Positions 8,536 through 16,732 of a stretch of DNA of 64,000 nt are shown in pieces (the stretch's first letter is position 1; each line of letters opens with the position of its first letter). Source of the DNA: a virus; the IMG/VR virus record IMGVR_UViG_3300013126_000012, positions 1 through 64,000 of that record; one strand, written 5' to 3'. The notes under the pieces are model-generated. The model did no database searches, was not told the DNA's origin, and saw nothing but the letters and a program-made list of their open reading frames with translations. The position numbers and the translations under genes are program-made.

Positions 8536-9696
8536 TTAGAATGGGTTTTCTTGTCCTTCACCATCAACACCAGTATTGAAGATGTCCTTCATTTCGGTTG
8601 CCATATGCTTTTGGATAATTTGCTTAACAAAGGTTCTTTCAGAATCCGTACCACCAGATGCATCAAAGAAAGGAAGGATTGATACCTCAGCGGCTTCTGA
8701 TAAAGAAAACCCATCTGCCAACAATTCACATACGCGCACCGTCATACGAGTGGATACCATTGTGGTAAGTTTACCATCTTCTGATCTCCATTCTTTACGA
8801 GTTGCATCTGCAATGTCTGCTACTGCATGAATCAAACTGCGGTTCACGGTTGGGAATCGTTTTGTCAATAAATCTTCTTCTTGGGATAGTGACAAGATAT
8901 CAACTTCAATGATTTCAAATCGATCCATTAATGCTCGGTCCAATACCCGAGTGGATGTATATTCGGTACCAATGTTTGCTGTTGCAATAAATGATACACC
9001 TGATGCAACTCGAATGGTAGGTGAATTGATATCTTCATCCAATCGCAGATACCTTTGACCCTCATCTAATACTGTCATCAAGATGTTCCAAGCCTCAGGG
9101 TGCGCACGAGACAACTCATCCAATAGAATAACGGCATTCTCGGTTTGAATTGCCTTGACAAATGCCGATTCATCAAACGATGTTTGACCATCAACGAAAT
9201 GCGTATTACCAATCAAGGTTGCTCGAGGGTCTTGCGTTGCACCCAAGTTAAAATAATAGAAAGGTCGATTGGTTGCCACGGGAAGATCTTTTGCGGCTTG
9301 CGTCTTACCACAACCTGCAGGGCCAACCATCATGATGTTTTTACCGCGCACTGCAGACCGAACCAAATATTTCCATTTGATGTCGGACATTTCCAATGTT
9401 GCAGGCTTAATTTTATAAGCATTCTGAATCAAACTAAGTACTGCATCTTGTTCTTGTGGCATAGGTTGTGGTGTTGGTTGTGATTGTTTAATGTCTTCTA
9501 ATTCAATACCGGACTTGTTCATGCGTTTGGCTCGGCCGGTTTCTTCATCAAACAACAATATCTCATCATTGTCAAATGCATGCTTAATCATGATAGGACG
9601 AAACAAGTTGGTAATGTCTTTGTTTGTACCAAACTCGATAATTTGCGGATTGCCATTTACTAAGGTTGGCACACCAATAACTTTTTTGTTTTTCAT
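8536..9696 (-). CDS. MoxR/CobS-type AAA+ ATPase
   Basis: A 386-residue ATPase. Residues 1-95 are an N-terminal extension; then Walker A GPAGCGKTQ (about 123-131), Walker B AVILLDELSRAHPE, sensor 1 region FIATANIGTEY, and an arginine-finger segment ALMDRFEI. The layout matches MoxR/CobS AAA proteins that work with VWA partners, and the VWA gene follows directly. ATP-driven remodelling of a metal-centre or virion complex is the general role of the pair; the target here is unknown. The gene has its own leader and ends in a strong terminator, so VWA and AAA levels may be set separately. Confidence 0.9.
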   Translation of the reverse strand: MKNKKVIGVPTLVNGNPQIIEFGTNKDITNLFRPIMIKHAFDNDEILLFDEETGRAKRMNKSGIELEDIKQSQPTPQPMPQEQDAVLSLIQNAYKIKPATLEMSDIKWKYLVRSAVRGKNIMMVGPAGCGKTQAAKDLPVATNRPFYYFNLGATQDPRATLIGNTHFVDGQTSFDESAFVKAIQTENAVILLDELSRAHPEAWNILMTVLDEGQRYLRLDEDINSPTIRVASGVSFIATANIGTEYTSTRVLDRALMDRFEIIEVDILSLSQEEDLLTKRFPTVNRSLIHAVADIADATRKEWRSEDGKLTTMVSTRMTVRVCELLADGFSLSEAAEVSILPFFDASGGTDSERTFVKQIIQKHMATEMKDIFNTGVDGEGQENPF

Positions 9697-9697
9697 A

Positions 9698-9727
9698 ACT
9701 CTTTTTATTTTCTATATAATATGAAAT
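9698..9727 (-). promoter_or_regulatory. AT-rich leader before the AAA ATPase gene
   Basis: Coding-strand TTTCATATTATATA, then AAAATAAAAAGAG, ends just before the ATG at 9696. It repeats the leader at 8438-8463 with small spacing changes, so it looks like a duplicated promoter/ribosome-site unit. Confidence 0.5.
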
Positions 9728-9745
9728 AAAGAGTTACATTCCAAC

Positions 9746-9859
9746 CTATTCGTCTTGTTTTTTATGTTTTTTCTTGCGAGTGTAAGTTTTTTTGCTCTTT
9801 TGTATGATTGGACGAGTTGCTTGCCAAATTTCCTGCATAGTTACTTCAATCTTTTCCAT
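9746..9859 (-). CDS. Very small basic protein (37 aa)
   Basis: An ATG-to-TAG frame starting MEKIEVTMQEIWQATRPIIQ and ending in a lysine-rich tail (SKKTYTRKKKHKKQDE). It is in the same orientation as its neighbours and fills the gap between the Arg-rich protein and the AAA gene. The net positive tail suggests nucleic-acid contact. No clear ribosome site is visible, so it may not be expressed. Confidence 0.4.
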   Translation of the reverse strand: MEKIEVTMQEIWQATRPIIQKSKKTYTRKKKHKKQDE

Positions 9860-9895
9860 GGCAAAAATATATAAAAATGTTTTGTGAAATCCAAA

Positions 9896-10258
9896 TTACC
9901 ATTTTCTACAAGACCAATATCTTGCCGAGGTTCTGTCCTTAGCAGTATGACAACGGTGTCTTGCTCTAAATGAACGCCTACGTGCGGGATTGCTCTTACG
10001 TATTCGCATATTAGGGTCGCCGAAGTTGACCTTTACAACGTTGCCTTTGGCATTTTTAACGTAGACTTTGAATTTTTTAACATCGCCACGCATTGGTTTG
10101 CCCAATTGCACTTTGCGGCCTTGATATTCGGCTTCATTGATTCCAGCTTCCTTGATGGTTACATATTCTGGATTTTCATCTGCAGATTTGATTGTTTCAA
10201 TTAAGCATTCGGCACAATATGCTTCTGCTACTGGTATTTGCGATTCATGTAATGTCAT
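9896..10258 (-). CDS. Arg-rich C-terminal domain protein (120 aa)
   Basis: Residues 1-75 are mixed, with YCAECL giving a Cys pair. Residues 78-120 form a basic block: FGDPNMRIRKSNPARRRSF, then RARHRCH and SARYWSCRKW. This C-terminal block is one I remember from many marine and Bacteroidota tailed-phage proteins of unknown function. Its Arg, Cys and Trp content suggests binding to nucleic acid or a metal. The gene lies 3 nt past the 615-residue tagged protein. It lacks the MIRLK-type tag itself. Confidence 0.65.
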   Translation of the reverse strand: MTLHESQIPVAEAYCAECLIETIKSADENPEYVTIKEAGINEAEYQGRKVQLGKPMRGDVKKFKVYVKNAKGNVVKVNFGDPNMRIRKSNPARRRSFRARHRCHTAKDRTSARYWSCRKW

Positions 10259-10261
10259 ATA

Positions 10262-12109
10262 TCACCTTAAGTATTCGTTTTTAATATTTAGTTCTAATTT
10301 GGCCTGAGCTAGCCATGTTTCTCGACTGTAACTTGCCCAATGCGTTATGGTTGGAAGTTGATTTAATATGTCTGTAACTACGCGTGCATATACAATTGGT
10401 ATAACACTATCATCGTAATTTGTAAAATTTGGTTCTTTTTGCTGCATGAGTTTCCATACATCGGCAGCTAATGGATACCGTCGGTTTGCTCGTTCAACAT
10501 TATAACCAGAATAAAAATCGCTACCTGGATTTAATTCTGTAAGGCCGGTTTGTTTTGTGTCTCGAATTAATTCGTCAACTGTCATTGACATTTCGCAATT
10601 CATTGAATATACAATGTTGACAGTTTGAGGCAATCCAGCAAAAGATTTAACCTCACTGTTTTGAATAGATAGGTTGGTAGGTCCTGCCGGCAATCCTTTA
10701 AAACTTTCAATTGTGCAGTCTTTTAATTCTAATAGACCCGTAATGTTTGTCGACAATGCTTCAAAAGAATCAATATCCATGTGTCGAAGTACTAAAGTCT
10801 TTGCAATTCGCGGAAAATTTTCAAATGATGCTGGTTGCGGAGTTATATCAAATGTATTAACTTGTTTAAATGCAATAGGCGAATATGGTATATCTACTTT
10901 GTATATGATGTTTAGATCTGGTGCAGATACATATAATTTATCTGATTCCTGAAATATCATTTCGCTTTTTATTTTTTCTAAAAGATTGGATCCGCCTTGT
11001 ACATAATGATATAAAATATATTTTACTTCATCAGTAGTCGTAGCTAAACGCCGGTCCTTAATCATTGCAGAAATTTTTTCTTGAATCTTTGGATCTGACC
11101 AACGCGTCACGGTATCTAACCCAGTATCACAATACAATGTATCTTTTAATTTGAATATGCCTTGTTTGTTTGTTTGTACTGCACCTAACAATCGATTAAT
11201 TTCGTCTAAAAATCCAATTGGCGGCGTACCATATACTTTTTGTTCTGCTTGATACAATACGTTGCTTGGATCTTCTAACGAAACAAACGGTTTGATTGCA
11301 ACGCGTGCTACAGGATTTTTAATGTTCAAATCATCATTACGAACTAAATATGCAACCAATGTTCCAGCTTCAACATCATGTTGAACATAATGTGCATTGA
11401 TTCCAGTATATAAATTCATGCAGCTTGTCCATCCACGACCCGTACTCATTCCTGCTACATCGTATCGATGTTTTGAAAATACAATATAAAACGATTTAAC
11501 TTTGTTTTCTCGATACAATTTAACTTCTGGAATTTTGTTATAATTGTCTACAAGCTTATTGATATGTTTAAGCGCTTCTTCTTTGATTTGTTTGCGAACA
11601 TCTTCCATTGGACGCTGGCCCATCAACGTTTCTCGGCCCTTTTCATCTTTTTTGATGTATTTTTCAATTTCTTTTAATTTGTGTTGAATTTCAATTTTAG
11701 TAACAAGACCAGTAATCCATTTAGACACTTTTGTTTTACGTCCATATTCATCTGCTACCGTACCCGATATCAAATCTTCCCAATCAGGCATACGCGTACT
11801 GTATTCTGGTTTACCATCTATACGGTCTATACGATTAATTATGTCTCGAATTTCATACCAAAACCCAGTATATTCATCACTCAAATCGCTAATATCCATG
11901 TCAAATTCTTTAGACTCATATGGTACGCCGATGCGATCCAATCTACGTGATGATTTAGTATCTGGCAATGCTGCCAATGCACTCAACACTGAATCTTGTT
12001 GTTGTTCAATGTTTGGATTACGTTGCATAGAAACATATTCACGTGCTTTATCTAAAGGCAGTGCTTCTTTGATCAATTGAACTTCTAAAAGTGTTTTCAA
12101 TCTAATCAC
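10262..12109 (-). CDS. Large protein with head-targeting-like tag and LRR-like segment
   Basis: A 615-residue protein starting with GTG at 12109, whose G overlaps the upstream TAG stop. The N-terminus MIRLKTLLEVQLIKEA matches the tag shared by about ten proteins here, with L-L-E at 7-9 and I-K-E at 13-15 as possible cleavage points. The middle is alpha-helical and charged. A conserved-looking patch, AGMSTGRGWTSCMNLYTG, near residue 225 has the character of an active site. Residues about 430-500 carry leucine-rich-repeat-like units such as TIESFKGLPAG and EVKSFAGLPQ. No catalytic family recognised. By the tag I infer a packaged internal head protein. Confidence 0.7.
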   Translation of the reverse strand: MIRLKTLLEVQLIKEALPLDKAREYVSMQRNPNIEQQQDSVLSALAALPDTKSSRRLDRIGVPYESKEFDMDISDLSDEYTGFWYEIRDIINRIDRIDGKPEYSTRMPDWEDLISGTVADEYGRKTKVSKWITGLVTKIEIQHKLKEIEKYIKKDEKGRETLMGQRPMEDVRKQIKEEALKHINKLVDNYNKIPEVKLYRENKVKSFYIVFSKHRYDVAGMSTGRGWTSCMNLYTGINAHYVQHDVEAGTLVAYLVRNDDLNIKNPVARVAIKPFVSLEDPSNVLYQAEQKVYGTPPIGFLDEINRLLGAVQTNKQGIFKLKDTLYCDTGLDTVTRWSDPKIQEKISAMIKDRRLATTTDEVKYILYHYVQGGSNLLEKIKSEMIFQESDKLYVSAPDLNIIYKVDIPYSPIAFKQVNTFDITPQPASFENFPRIAKTLVLRHMDIDSFEALSTNITGLLELKDCTIESFKGLPAGPTNLSIQNSEVKSFAGLPQTVNIVYSMNCEMSMTVDELIRDTKQTGLTELNPGSDFYSGYNVERANRRYPLAADVWKLMQQKEPNFTNYDDSVIPIVYARVVTDILNQLPTITHWASYSRETWLAQAKLELNIKNEYLR

Positions 12110-12858
12110 TATAACTCCTGCCGTATTGCTAATTTAGGAAGATATGCTCTCCATGTAGTTAATATGTTTTCTTTTTCTTGTGGAGTAATTGTTTCATTTT
12201 CTACCCACATAGATAAATATTCATCTACTATCATTTTGAATGGCTGTTTGCTTTTCTTTGCCTTAAAATACAATCCTTGAAGCATTGCTGGTATTTCTTT
12301 TGGCAGCGTAAAATAACGAGCTGGAGGTAGATTACCAGCTTCAATTTTATTTCTAAGTGCTGCATCCGATGAAATGTATTTGCCATCAATTGTATTCCAA
12401 CCTGATTGCGTAACATGTTCAATTTCGTGACGCAACGTATTACGCAGATTCATTGCAATGCTACTTAATACGCGAGGATATTCTGCCGGATCAATTTGGA
12501 ACCGTACTTCAATTAAAGGTGGTTGATCTGCATTGCGTTTGGAATCATTGTATGCATCGCCTCCAAATCGAAGATCATCCAAACCTTCAATCCATTGCAC
12601 TTTGAGTTGCAAATAAAATTCTACCGGGATGGTTGCGTTCTCTACCTCTTCAAAATATATTTTAGGTTGAGTTTCATCATCTTCAATTTCTGGAACCGTT
12701 TCTCCTTGCTTGTAAAAGATCTTTACACTGCCGTATCGGCCTGCTGGATCGGATGCTGCTGTGTAGCTTTCTTTAATTATACCAAGCAATTTATTTGATA
12801 CGGTGGTTACTAAAGAATCATAGCGACCTTCTAAAAATAAACTCTTCATAGATATCAT
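12109..12858 (-). CDS. Tagged zinc metallopeptidase (HEIEH)
   Basis: A 249-residue protein with the zinc-binding helix LRHEIEHVTQSGW, HExxH near residue 144-148, and a candidate third ligand in LPKEIPAMLQG about 40 residues later. This is a gluzincin-like layout. The start at 12858 gives MISMKSLFLEGRYDSL, which aligns residue by residue with [12 protein letters not shown] of the lysozyme, Glu at 10; the longer frame to 12873 would use bases of the ATATTTATTA element. The gene overlaps the next by 1 nt. By tag and neighbours I infer a peptidase carried inside the virion, activated or delivered on infection. The target is unknown. Confidence 0.75.
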   Translation of the reverse strand: MISMKSLFLEGRYDSLVTTVSNKLLGIIKESYTAASDPAGRYGSVKIFYKQGETVPEIEDDETQPKIYFEEVENATIPVEFYLQLKVQWIEGLDDLRFGGDAYNDSKRNADQPPLIEVRFQIDPAEYPRVLSSIAMNLRNTLRHEIEHVTQSGWNTIDGKYISSDAALRNKIEAGNLPPARYFTLPKEIPAMLQGLYFKAKKSKQPFKMIVDEYLSMWVENETITPQEKENILTTWRAYLPKLAIRQEL

Positions 12859-12861
12859 ATT

Positions 12862-12876
12862 AATAAATATCACTCA
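12862..12876 (-). promoter_or_regulatory. GATATTTATTAATATGAT element before the peptidase gene
   Basis: The coding strand carries GATATTTATTAATATGAT, with the ATG at 12858 inside it. The same 18 bases occur at 53864 before another tagged gene and, with one change, before the plus-strand tagged gene at 38054. Confidence 0.45.
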
Positions 12877-13424
12877 AGTAGATTGTAATTCCAATAACGT
12901 TCTTTGTCTTGATTAAATGGATTGCCTGTTTGTTGATAATAACAATTGATACAAAGCATTTGAAGATTTTCTATGCAATGATTTGTTTCATCTCCATCAA
13001 TATGGTCTAAAAGTAACGGAACGGTATCATCGGTTATTCGGCGTTCTGCATAACCACAGGAATTGCATTGTTCTGGAAGTATTGCCAATGCCAACAATCT
13101 ATTTCGTAGCTTCCAGGTAGGATAGTTAGGATGCTTGCCTGTTAGGATATTATCAATTGAATATATACCTTTATTGGCTTTGCAGACGTCTTTTGGTATG
13201 CCTACCCCAAATTGATTTTTATGTAGCTCATATAAAGTTTTTTCAGTATCGCGATCTACGTACATTCGAGCATACTTTTTATAAGTAGTAAATGATATTT
13301 TAAGAAAGCGAGCAGCTTCGGCATTAGATTTAGTATTTTCCATTGCATAGCGTATTTCGCTTTCTGGAATATCTAATGCCGTTTTGCCGATACCATAAAT
13401 GTATTTGTATTGCTTTTCTTCCAT
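12870..13424 (-). CDS. HNH endonuclease with N-terminal HTH-like region
   Basis: A 184-residue protein. Residues 25-55 (SNAEAARFLKISFTTYKKYA) look like a helix-turn-helix. The C-terminal half has CNSCGYAE, then LLLDHIDGDETNHCIENLQ and LCINCYYQQTGN, which form the H-N-H/N core with two zinc-binding Cys pairs. It is most likely a free-standing homing endonuclease. The ATG at 13424 overlaps the upstream TGA; a TTG at 13427 is an alternative. It sits between a hypothetical gene and the tagged peptidase gene. Confidence 0.85.
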   Translation of the reverse strand: MEEKQYKYIYGIGKTALDIPESEIRYAMENTKSNAEAARFLKISFTTYKKYARMYVDRDTEKTLYELHKNQFGVGIPKDVCKANKGIYSIDNILTGKHPNYPTWKLRNRLLALAILPEQCNSCGYAERRITDDTVPLLLDHIDGDETNHCIENLQMLCINCYYQQTGNPFNQDKERYWNYNLLE

Positions 13425-13810
13425 CAATACAAACCATGTGTTTTTAAAATATTAACTGCATCACGTGGAAATGTTTTTGATGCATACATTTCCTTTACCA
13501 TGTCCCCTAACTTGTTAATTTTTGATATGAAGAACGTTGGATGAACTTTGGATCGTTGTTTAACTTCGTCGAGCCAAAAAGAATATATTGGATACTTATC
13601 ATTGAAACGATCTGCATCCGTACGATTTTCCCAATATTCAATTTGATCTTGCAATGGCCACATATGGATCGGAATGTTTGGATCTTTACGTATACCAGAT
13701 AATACCGGCATATTTTTATTTCGTTTCAAGTTTTTAGTAATAAACTTGTCCATAAGTATTGCAGAACGATCTTTTGGAGACATTCCTGTGTGTGCTGATT
13801 TTTTACCCAT
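13424..13810 (-). CDS. Hypothetical protein (128 aa)
   Basis: A basic, mostly helical protein starting MGKKSAHTGMSPKDRSAILM, with a Trp-containing middle (IHMWPLQDQIEYWENRTDAD). No family recognised. It overlaps the upstream 65-residue gene by 8 nt and the HNH gene by a few bases, so it is part of the clpS operon. Function unknown. Confidence 0.55.
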   Translation of the reverse strand: MGKKSAHTGMSPKDRSAILMDKFITKNLKRNKNMPVLSGIRKDPNIPIHMWPLQDQIEYWENRTDADRFNDKYPIYSFWLDEVKQRSKVHPTFFISKINKLGDMVKEMYASKTFPRDAVNILKTHGLY

Positions 13811-14000
13811 TTTGTTTTTGTTTTTCTGTTAATATAACTATTTTACGCCATGCATCTTCTGCACGGTATGCATATGTTTTAAACTTAATGATATCAAGTT
13901 TTTTTCGAGCTGCTTCCATACGGCGCATATTGCGATGATAAGTTGCATGCAACAATGCAATTCGGAAACGAATAATGTAATTACGAATTTTTCTTAACAT
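13803..14000 (-). CDS. Small basic helical protein (65 aa)
   Basis: MLRKIRNYIIRFRIALLHAT followed by MRRMEAARKKLDIIK: one long amphipathic, strongly basic helix. It overlaps clpS by 20 nt and the next gene by 8 nt. Possibly nucleic-acid or membrane associated. No family recognised. Confidence 0.5.
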   Translation of the reverse strand: MLRKIRNYIIRFRIALLHATYHRNMRRMEAARKKLDIIKFKTYAYRAEDAWRKIVILTEKQKQNG

Positions 14001-14259
14001 GTTTTTCTAGTGTTGCAGTTAAATTGCATTTAATAAAATATTCATATACGGCTTCGCAGGCATCATGCGTATCTATAAATACTGCACAACGGCCTACGTT
14101 ATGCACAATTAAAGCACATTGATGTGCTTGAAGTTCATTGTGATTGCACGCATCCATGATGCATCCTATTACATGATCAAACGTATTGTGTGTATCGTTG
14201 TGTAACACAACTTGATGCTTGCCTCGTTTAGAGGGTTTCTTCAACACTTTCTTTGACAT
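13981..14259 (-). CDS. clpS: ClpS-like adaptor protein
   Basis: A 92-residue protein. GKHQVVLHNDTHNTFDHVIG matches the ClpS core (hydrophobic strand, then N-D, then N-T-F-D-H-V). QCALIVHNVGRCAVF follows, and the end LTATLEKHVKK fits ClpS. ClpS delivers N-degron substrates to ClpAP/ClpCP; the conserved Asn-Asp and the HVxxxG region bind the N-terminal residue. A short N-terminal extension is present, as needed for ClpA control. The start at 14259 is chosen because upstream Met codons run deeper into the previous gene. Inference: the phage redirects host Clp proteolysis. Confidence 0.85.
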   Translation of the reverse strand: MSKKVLKKPSKRGKHQVVLHNDTHNTFDHVIGCIMDACNHNELQAHQCALIVHNVGRCAVFIDTHDACEAVYEYFIKCNLTATLEKHVKKNS

Positions 14260-14431
14260 CGCGTATAATTGCACATTGTTCATATAATTCTCGATCCGTA
14301 GCATAACGTAATGATTCAGTTAAAAAACGAATTCGTCGTTGTTTATCCCATGGGTCAGGCCATTCCCAATCTCCGGTTGCCATTACATTGATTGAATCAA
14401 TAAATAATTGTTCTATGAAATTCTGATTCAT
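14228..14431 (-). CDS. Small protein with UVR-like motif (67 aa)
   Basis: Residues about 40-64 (SLRYATDRELYEQCAIIRDV) fit the UVR motif pattern (A-x-x-x-E-x-Y/F-E-x-A-A-x-x-R-D) seen in UvrB, UvrC, McsA and ClpC partners. The N-terminus MNQNFIEQLFIDSINVMATG is helical. It overlaps clpS by 32 nt. Since UVR motifs also mediate Clp interactions, a link with the ClpS neighbour is possible but unproven. Confidence 0.55.
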   Translation of the reverse strand: MNQNFIEQLFIDSINVMATGDWEWPDPWDKQRRIRFLTESLRYATDRELYEQCAIIRDVKESVEETL

Positions 14432-14466
14432 AACTTATTATATATAAATTTGTATGTTAATCCAAA

Positions 14467-15246
14467 TTATTTAATAATTAGCTTTTGGCCAATTTGAATA
14501 GTATCTGATTTTAATCCATTAATTTTTTTAAGTGAATCAACTGTAGTACTATATTTTTGCGCAATTACACTTAACGAATCTCCAGACTTTACAACGTACG
14601 TTTTACTAGTCTTAGATTTTGTAGTAACTTGTGAATATGTTTTCCCTTTATTTGGTCCTTGTTCGTATTTGTTTGTTTTAGGATTAAATCCAAACCATTT
14701 ACTTGATTCGGGACGACCCCAATTATCTTTAACTGTTTGTTTAAAACTTAAGAATTGTTCTCTGTTCCAATCCATTCGTTTACGAACTCCCGAATTTGAT
14801 TTATAATCAACTCGATTGATATACTCGTCAGCTGCAGCTTTCCAATTACTAGCATTCATTAACTTTACTGTTTTGTTTGTGGATTTCAATTCTCCACGAT
14901 ATGCAGCATTGATTAATGCTTGCCGTACATTTACAGGTAATGATTGATATGAATCGATTAATCCGGCAGCTTTTTGCGATGCTGCAAATAAATCATTTTT
15001 TAGTAATTCAATTGCTTCTGATTGTGTAACACCATTTTTAAATCGATTACTACGAATGTCCTGATCTGTTACTTTGTGTCCATATGCAATAGTAGGATTG
15101 CCTCCTTCAAAACTTTTATGTGGAAACCAACGTTGTTTTTTATCGTTCCATCCTGACTTAATACTATTCTCCCATTGCATTATTTTTTTCATGAAATCAT
15201 CAGTAAGTGCAGAACCTTCAGTCAATAATGATTTTAACCGTATCAT
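14467..15246 (-). CDS. GH24 lysozyme with LysM domain and head-targeting-like tag
   Basis: A 259-residue protein. Residues 1-10 ([10 protein letters not shown]) are the shared tag, ending in L-T-E. Residues about 20-170 are a phage-type lysozyme: [11 protein letters not shown] holds the candidate catalytic Glu and [11 protein letters not shown] the second active-site region, followed by [15 protein letters not shown]. Residues about 214-259 are a LysM peptidoglycan-binding domain ([20 protein letters not shown], then [10 protein letters not shown]). The chemistry is hydrolysis of the MurNAc-GlcNAc bond. A separate holin/amidase cassette lies at 22001-23414, so this enzyme may serve entry, packaged in the head or virion. 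That role rests on the tag and is inferred. Confidence 0.85.
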   Translation of the reverse strand: MIRLKSLLTEGSALTDDFMKKIMQWENSIKSGWNDKKQRWFPHKSFEGGNPTIAYGHKVTDQDIRSNRFKNGVTQSEAIELLKNDLFAASQKAAGLIDSYQSLPVNVRQALINAAYRGELKSTNKTVKLMNASNWKAAADEYINRVDYKSNSGVRKRMDWNREQFLSFKQTVKDNWGRPESSKWFGFNPKTNKYEQGPNKGKTYSQVTTKSKTSKTYVVKSGDSLSVIAQKYSTTVDSLKKINGLKSDTIQIGQKLIIK

Positions 15247-15647
15247 GATTTTTTACCCCAATTTTTTGCACCTTTCTTTCTGCATGCTGATAATGCTAAT
15301 GATCCATATGCCGATGGCCATGTTCCTCCATTGCGAGTGTATCGTGCTTTTACTTTGTAATAACATGAATCTCGTTTTGCTTTCTTTTCTTCTTCAATTG
15401 CACCTTCTGCCTTAGGAGTACGTTTACCCATTCCTACTTTTCGCTTCTGTGCGACTAAAGATGTCTTTTCTTTTTTATCAAATGAACTCCATGTTTTAGG
15501 AGTATCTTTAGAAACTTTACGAGATGGTCGGCATTTTTTAACGCCTTTGGTTTTATCATTACCGCAAGGACGTCCATGTTGATCTGTCCATTTTTCCTTT
15601 ACCCATCGGCGAAGGTCTTCTGACAATAAATCAACTAAACGTATCAT
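15243..15647 (-). CDS. Tagged basic DUF5872-like protein
   Basis: A 134-residue, very Lys/Arg-rich protein. It starts [15 protein letters not shown], the shared tag. Then comes [19 protein letters not shown], a basic middle and [15 protein letters not shown] at the end, as in DUF5872 proteins ([10 protein letters not shown] preceding). Six Cys may bind metal. The charge suggests DNA condensation in the head, like T4 internal proteins. It overlaps the lysozyme gene by 4 nt (ATGA). The start at 15647 follows AAGGATAAC at good distance and an ATATTTATA element. Confidence 0.75.
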   Translation of the reverse strand: MIRLVDLLSEDLRRWVKEKWTDQHGRPCGNDKTKGVKKCRPSRKVSKDTPKTWSSFDKKEKTSLVAQKRKVGMGKRTPKAEGAIEEEKKAKRDSCYYKVKARYTRNGGTWPSAYGSLALSACRKKGAKNWGKKS

Positions 15648-15663
15648 GTTATCCTTAATTTAA

Positions 15664-15672
15664 TATAAATAT
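15664..15672 (-). promoter_or_regulatory. ATATTTATA element before the DUF5872-like gene
   Basis: The 9-mer overlaps the TGA stop of the upstream gene (TGATATTTATA) and is followed by AAGGA 8 nt before the ATG at 15647. Confidence 0.5.
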
Positions 15673-16334
15673 CATAATGTAGGAATCAATTTATATGATT
15701 TGCATCCAAACAATAACATGGATCTAAAATCAGCTTGTTGAAATGCATCTAATGAATGTTTTGATAATCTGTTGAATCGTTTGATAACAGATATTATTTC
15801 ATTCCAATCCGTATATTCTAATACCGTTTCTACATAACTAACATCAACTAACATATCTGATACATTAGCATAGTCCCATTCAATATGTACTACGGGCATA
15901 ACTCGGTCATCATCTATATAATCAATACATAAATCTAATCCGCATTTGAAACTGGTACTTAAAATGCGAAGAAGTTCGGGACGTTGTTTTGCATATCGGC
16001 GTACTTGATCTGCTGCATCTCCTGATAATGGATATCTAAAAACAAATTGACTATGATCAAGAATCAATGCAGATTGTTCATGTTGAGTAAGCCATGGCTG
16101 AATGATAGCATGAGCGCCCTTTGCTGCATCGCCGTCTTTATACCATGTTGTATCATGTTCTAATGAGATGTTATTATGTGCGTAATATGCTTGTTCTATT
16201 TCGTTTAAATCAAATCCTTCATGATCTACATGACACGTATAATTTAATAATACATGTTCGGCAACGTCATCGGGCAATGGTTTAGAAATTTGAATATCAG
16301 AGTATACGGGTTTTGATATGTTATAACTTAACAT
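15672..16334 (-). CDS. Hypothetical protein (220 aa)
   Basis: An acidic soluble protein starting MLSYNISKPVYSDIQISKPL, with SLLFGCKSYKLI-like hydrophobic and Cys-containing C-terminus and a run of acidic residues CIDYIDDDRVMPVVHIEWDY. No family recognised. It has no tag. Its start overlaps the upstream tagged gene by 1 nt, placing it in the same operon as the tagged proteins. A structural or regulatory role cannot be told apart. Confidence 0.55.
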   Translation of the reverse strand: MLSYNISKPVYSDIQISKPLPDDVAEHVLLNYTCHVDHEGFDLNEIEQAYYAHNNISLEHDTTWYKDGDAAKGAHAIIQPWLTQHEQSALILDHSQFVFRYPLSGDAADQVRRYAKQRPELLRILSTSFKCGLDLCIDYIDDDRVMPVVHIEWDYANVSDMLVDVSYVETVLEYTDWNEIISVIKRFNRLSKHSLDAFQQADFRSMLLFGCKSYKLIPTL

Positions 16335-16732
16335 TACATCATGTTTTTTATTATGTTAGCAAAATTTGTTTTTGAATTGTTAAACTCAGAGTCAGCATCA
16401 TCAAACAATTTGGTTTCAAATGAATTCTTTGATTTTTTTATCAAGCAAACCGTTGCATCAAATTGTTCTAATCCATTAAGCAAATATACAATACCGAAGT
16501 ATGCATACGTATCACAAACTTTAGCAACAAATTCTGCTTTTGAAAATATTAATTTCAATGTACCCAAATCTTCAATAGGTGCACTAAATACATGTTCTTT
16601 GCGTTTTAATCCTAAATATGAAAACTTAGGAGATGTTTTCATTTGTTTTGCAAATTCTTTGAAAAATGGTTTTGCTAATTCTTTTGGATCAACAACATTC
16701 TTTTCAATCAATATGTTTTTTAGTTTCATCAT
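16334..16732 (-). CDS. Tagged hypothetical protein (132 aa)
   Basis: Begins MMKLKNILIE|KNVVD, matching the shared tag with Glu at 10 after L-I. The rest is mixed: FFKEFAKQMKTSPKFSYLGL, then a beta-rich middle around DTYAYFGIVYLLNG and an Asn/Lys-rich C-terminus. No catalytic motif recognised. It overlaps the upstream tagged gene by 4 nt (ATGA). Inferred internal head protein. Confidence 0.6.
   Translation of the reverse strand: MMKLKNILIEKNVVDPKELAKPFFKEFAKQMKTSPKFSYLGLKRKEHVFSAPIEDLGTLKLIFSKAEFVAKVCDTYAYFGIVYLLNGLEQFDATVCLIKKSKNSFETKLFDDADSEFNNSKTNFANIIKNMM

Noticed and set aside
8383-8682. Plus-strand frame of 99 codons over the terminator and AAA gene end
   Set aside because: It spans a perfect terminator hairpin and the antisense of a conserved gene; no ribosome site.
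9145-9483. Plus-strand frame of 112 codons antisense to the AAA ATPase
   Set aside because: Mirrors the Walker-motif region of a real gene; no homology-like features.
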